A stretch of 6,257 nucleotides of DNA, from the NCBI GenBank assembly GCA_945865355.1, contig CAMBDN010000150.1:1-6257 (forward strand), written 5' to 3'. The notes beneath the pieces are model-generated. The model did no database searches. It saw only the letters and a list, made by a program, of their open reading frames with translations, and had not been told where the DNA came from. Positions 5,609 through 6,257 of the stretch are shown here, one piece after another (the first letter of the stretch is position 1; every line of letters begins with the position of its first letter). The DNA comes from Legionella genomosp. 1. Lineage in GTDB: Bacteria > Pseudomonadota > Gammaproteobacteria > Legionellales > Legionellaceae. The translations under genes and the position numbers were made by a program.

Positions 5609-6257
5609 ATGATGACGACACAATTATTCCCAGAACAAAATACGCCTATCTTTATAAAGCAAGGTAATGTAGGTGATTGCTATTTGTTGGCTGCTTTGGA
5701 TTGTATTTTTAATTCAGGGCCCGCTGGGTATGATCATGTCAAATCATTATTTACTGAAGCACCCGATGGTGTGTATGTCCGGCTTAGACATAATGGGTTA
5801 AGTGTCAATCTGAATCCTGCTAAATTAGCAGGTAAGTATGTATATTCTTTCGATAAAGAAAAAAATGAAGATGTTTTTTTTCTAAGTAAAGCAAGGCTAG
5901 ATGAGATTGATGGCTCAATCGGTGGGGCGGATACTAATTCACTTGCAGTAAAGATACTAGAGCATGTTAGCTCACAATATTTTATTCCCCGTGCGCAACA
6001 GCCAATTTCCAGCTTCTATCCTCCTGCTCCTGCTCCTGCTCCTGCTCCTTTGCGCCCGTTTCTTTTGCCTGCACCTGCAACTGCTCCATTGGGGCACAGG
6101 AGAACAACAAGTTTAATCGCACATGAATTACCAAATAGATTTAAGGGCAGCGACTCTATATTTGTTGCCAAATTATTGGGTCTTTATGCTAATGATGGAT
6201 TTGATTTTAATGAAATCATTAAAATCAAATCCATTCGTCCTGACCAACCGATATATA
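5609..6257 (+). CDS. Calpain-like (C2 family) cysteine protease, N-terminal part; candidate Dot/Icm effector (3' end outside window)
   Basis: The frame is open for 216 codons to the window end. Residues 18-29 read QGNVGDCYLLAA, matching the calpain active-site motif Q-G-x-x-G-D-C-W-L-L-A-A. Gln18 (oxyanion hole) and Cys24 (nucleophile) are six residues apart, as in calpains; Tyr replaces the usual Trp after the Cys. The catalytic His and Asn lie roughly 160-180 residues after the Cys in calpains and cannot be placed here, probably being outside the window. The core begins almost at the N-terminus, with no signal peptide, fitting a protein that acts in the cytosol or is exported by a type IV system. 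Residues 138-160 form a Pro/Ala-rich linker. AGG at 5604-5606 is better spaced for Met2 (5612) than for Met1. A PmrA-like promoter lies upstream. The activity and effector status are inferred. Confidence 0.75.
   Translation, partial: MMTTQLFPEQNTPIFIKQGNVGDCYLLAALDCIFNSGPAGYDHVKSLFTEAPDGVYVRLRHNGLSVNLNPAKLAGKYVYSFDKEKNEDVFFLSKARLDEIDGSIGGADTNSLAVKILEHVSSQYFIPRAQQPISSFYPPAPAPAPAPLRPFLLPAPATAPLGHRRTTSLIAHELPNRFKGSDSIFVAKLLGLYANDGFDFNEIIKIKSIRPDQPIY
6023..6049 (+). repeat. CCTGCT hexanucleotide tandem repeat encoding (Pro-Ala)n
   Basis: There are four and a half in-frame copies of CCTGCT, encoding residues 139-147 of the protease-like protein as alternating Pro and Ala. A further Pro at 138 and a degenerate PAPATAP follow-up extend the linker. 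Slippage in units of 6 bp would change linker length without shifting the frame. Confidence 0.9.
6195..6234. repeat. Perfect 19-bp-arm palindrome inside the protease-like gene
   Basis: ATGGATTTGATTTTAATGA (6195-6213) is followed by AA and by its exact reverse complement (6216-6234). It is within the coding frame, encoding about residues 196-209 (DGFDFNEIIKIKSI). The right arm is not followed by a T-run, so it is not a standard terminator. Confidence 0.95.

Overview
The window reads as the chromosome of a Legionella-like gammaproteobacterium. The reasons are low GC, a long-form queF, a ProP-type transporter, a secreted protein, and at the right edge a eukaryotic-style calpain-like cysteine protease preceded by what looks like a PmrA box. 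The genus is inferred from style and regulatory motifs, because no rRNA or other marker gene is present.

Layout. Positions 1-102 hold the C-terminal end of an unidentified, probably membrane, protein. Positions 103-431 hold no intact gene, but do contain a PmrA-box-like promoter (309-341). It precedes a secreted 314-residue protein (432-1376) with a probable LURP-one/tubby-like domain, whose natural start appears disturbed by a one-base slip in an A-tract. A rho-independent terminator follows at 1432-1457. A 12-TM metabolite:H+ symporter of the MHS/ProP family (about 1677-2987) meets a leftward pair tail to tail. That pair is queF (queuosine pathway) and a DUF1653 gene 9 nt downstream, probably one transcript from a promoter at 4201-4230. 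Next come a leftward orphan (4351-4869) with a very good sigma70 promoter and a glutamate-rich C-terminal tail, and then a leftward zinc-ribbon yjdM/phnA gene (5008-5355). At the right edge, rightward and cut off by the window end, is a calpain-like cysteine protease (5609 onward).

How the parts fit. queF and yjdM are ordinary housekeeping or conserved genes. The accessory material is the secreted LURP-one-like protein, the E-block orphan and the calpain-like protein. The first and last of these share a nearly identical upstream element: TTAATTTT, one variable base, CCTTAA, then a -10 hexamer at the same distance. This suggests co-regulation by the PmrA response regulator, which in Legionella controls many Dot/Icm type IV effector genes. 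The most interesting content is therefore two or three candidate virulence-associated proteins interspersed with core genes. The protease gene additionally carries a Pro-Ala hexanucleotide repeat and a perfect 19-bp-arm palindrome inside its coding sequence.
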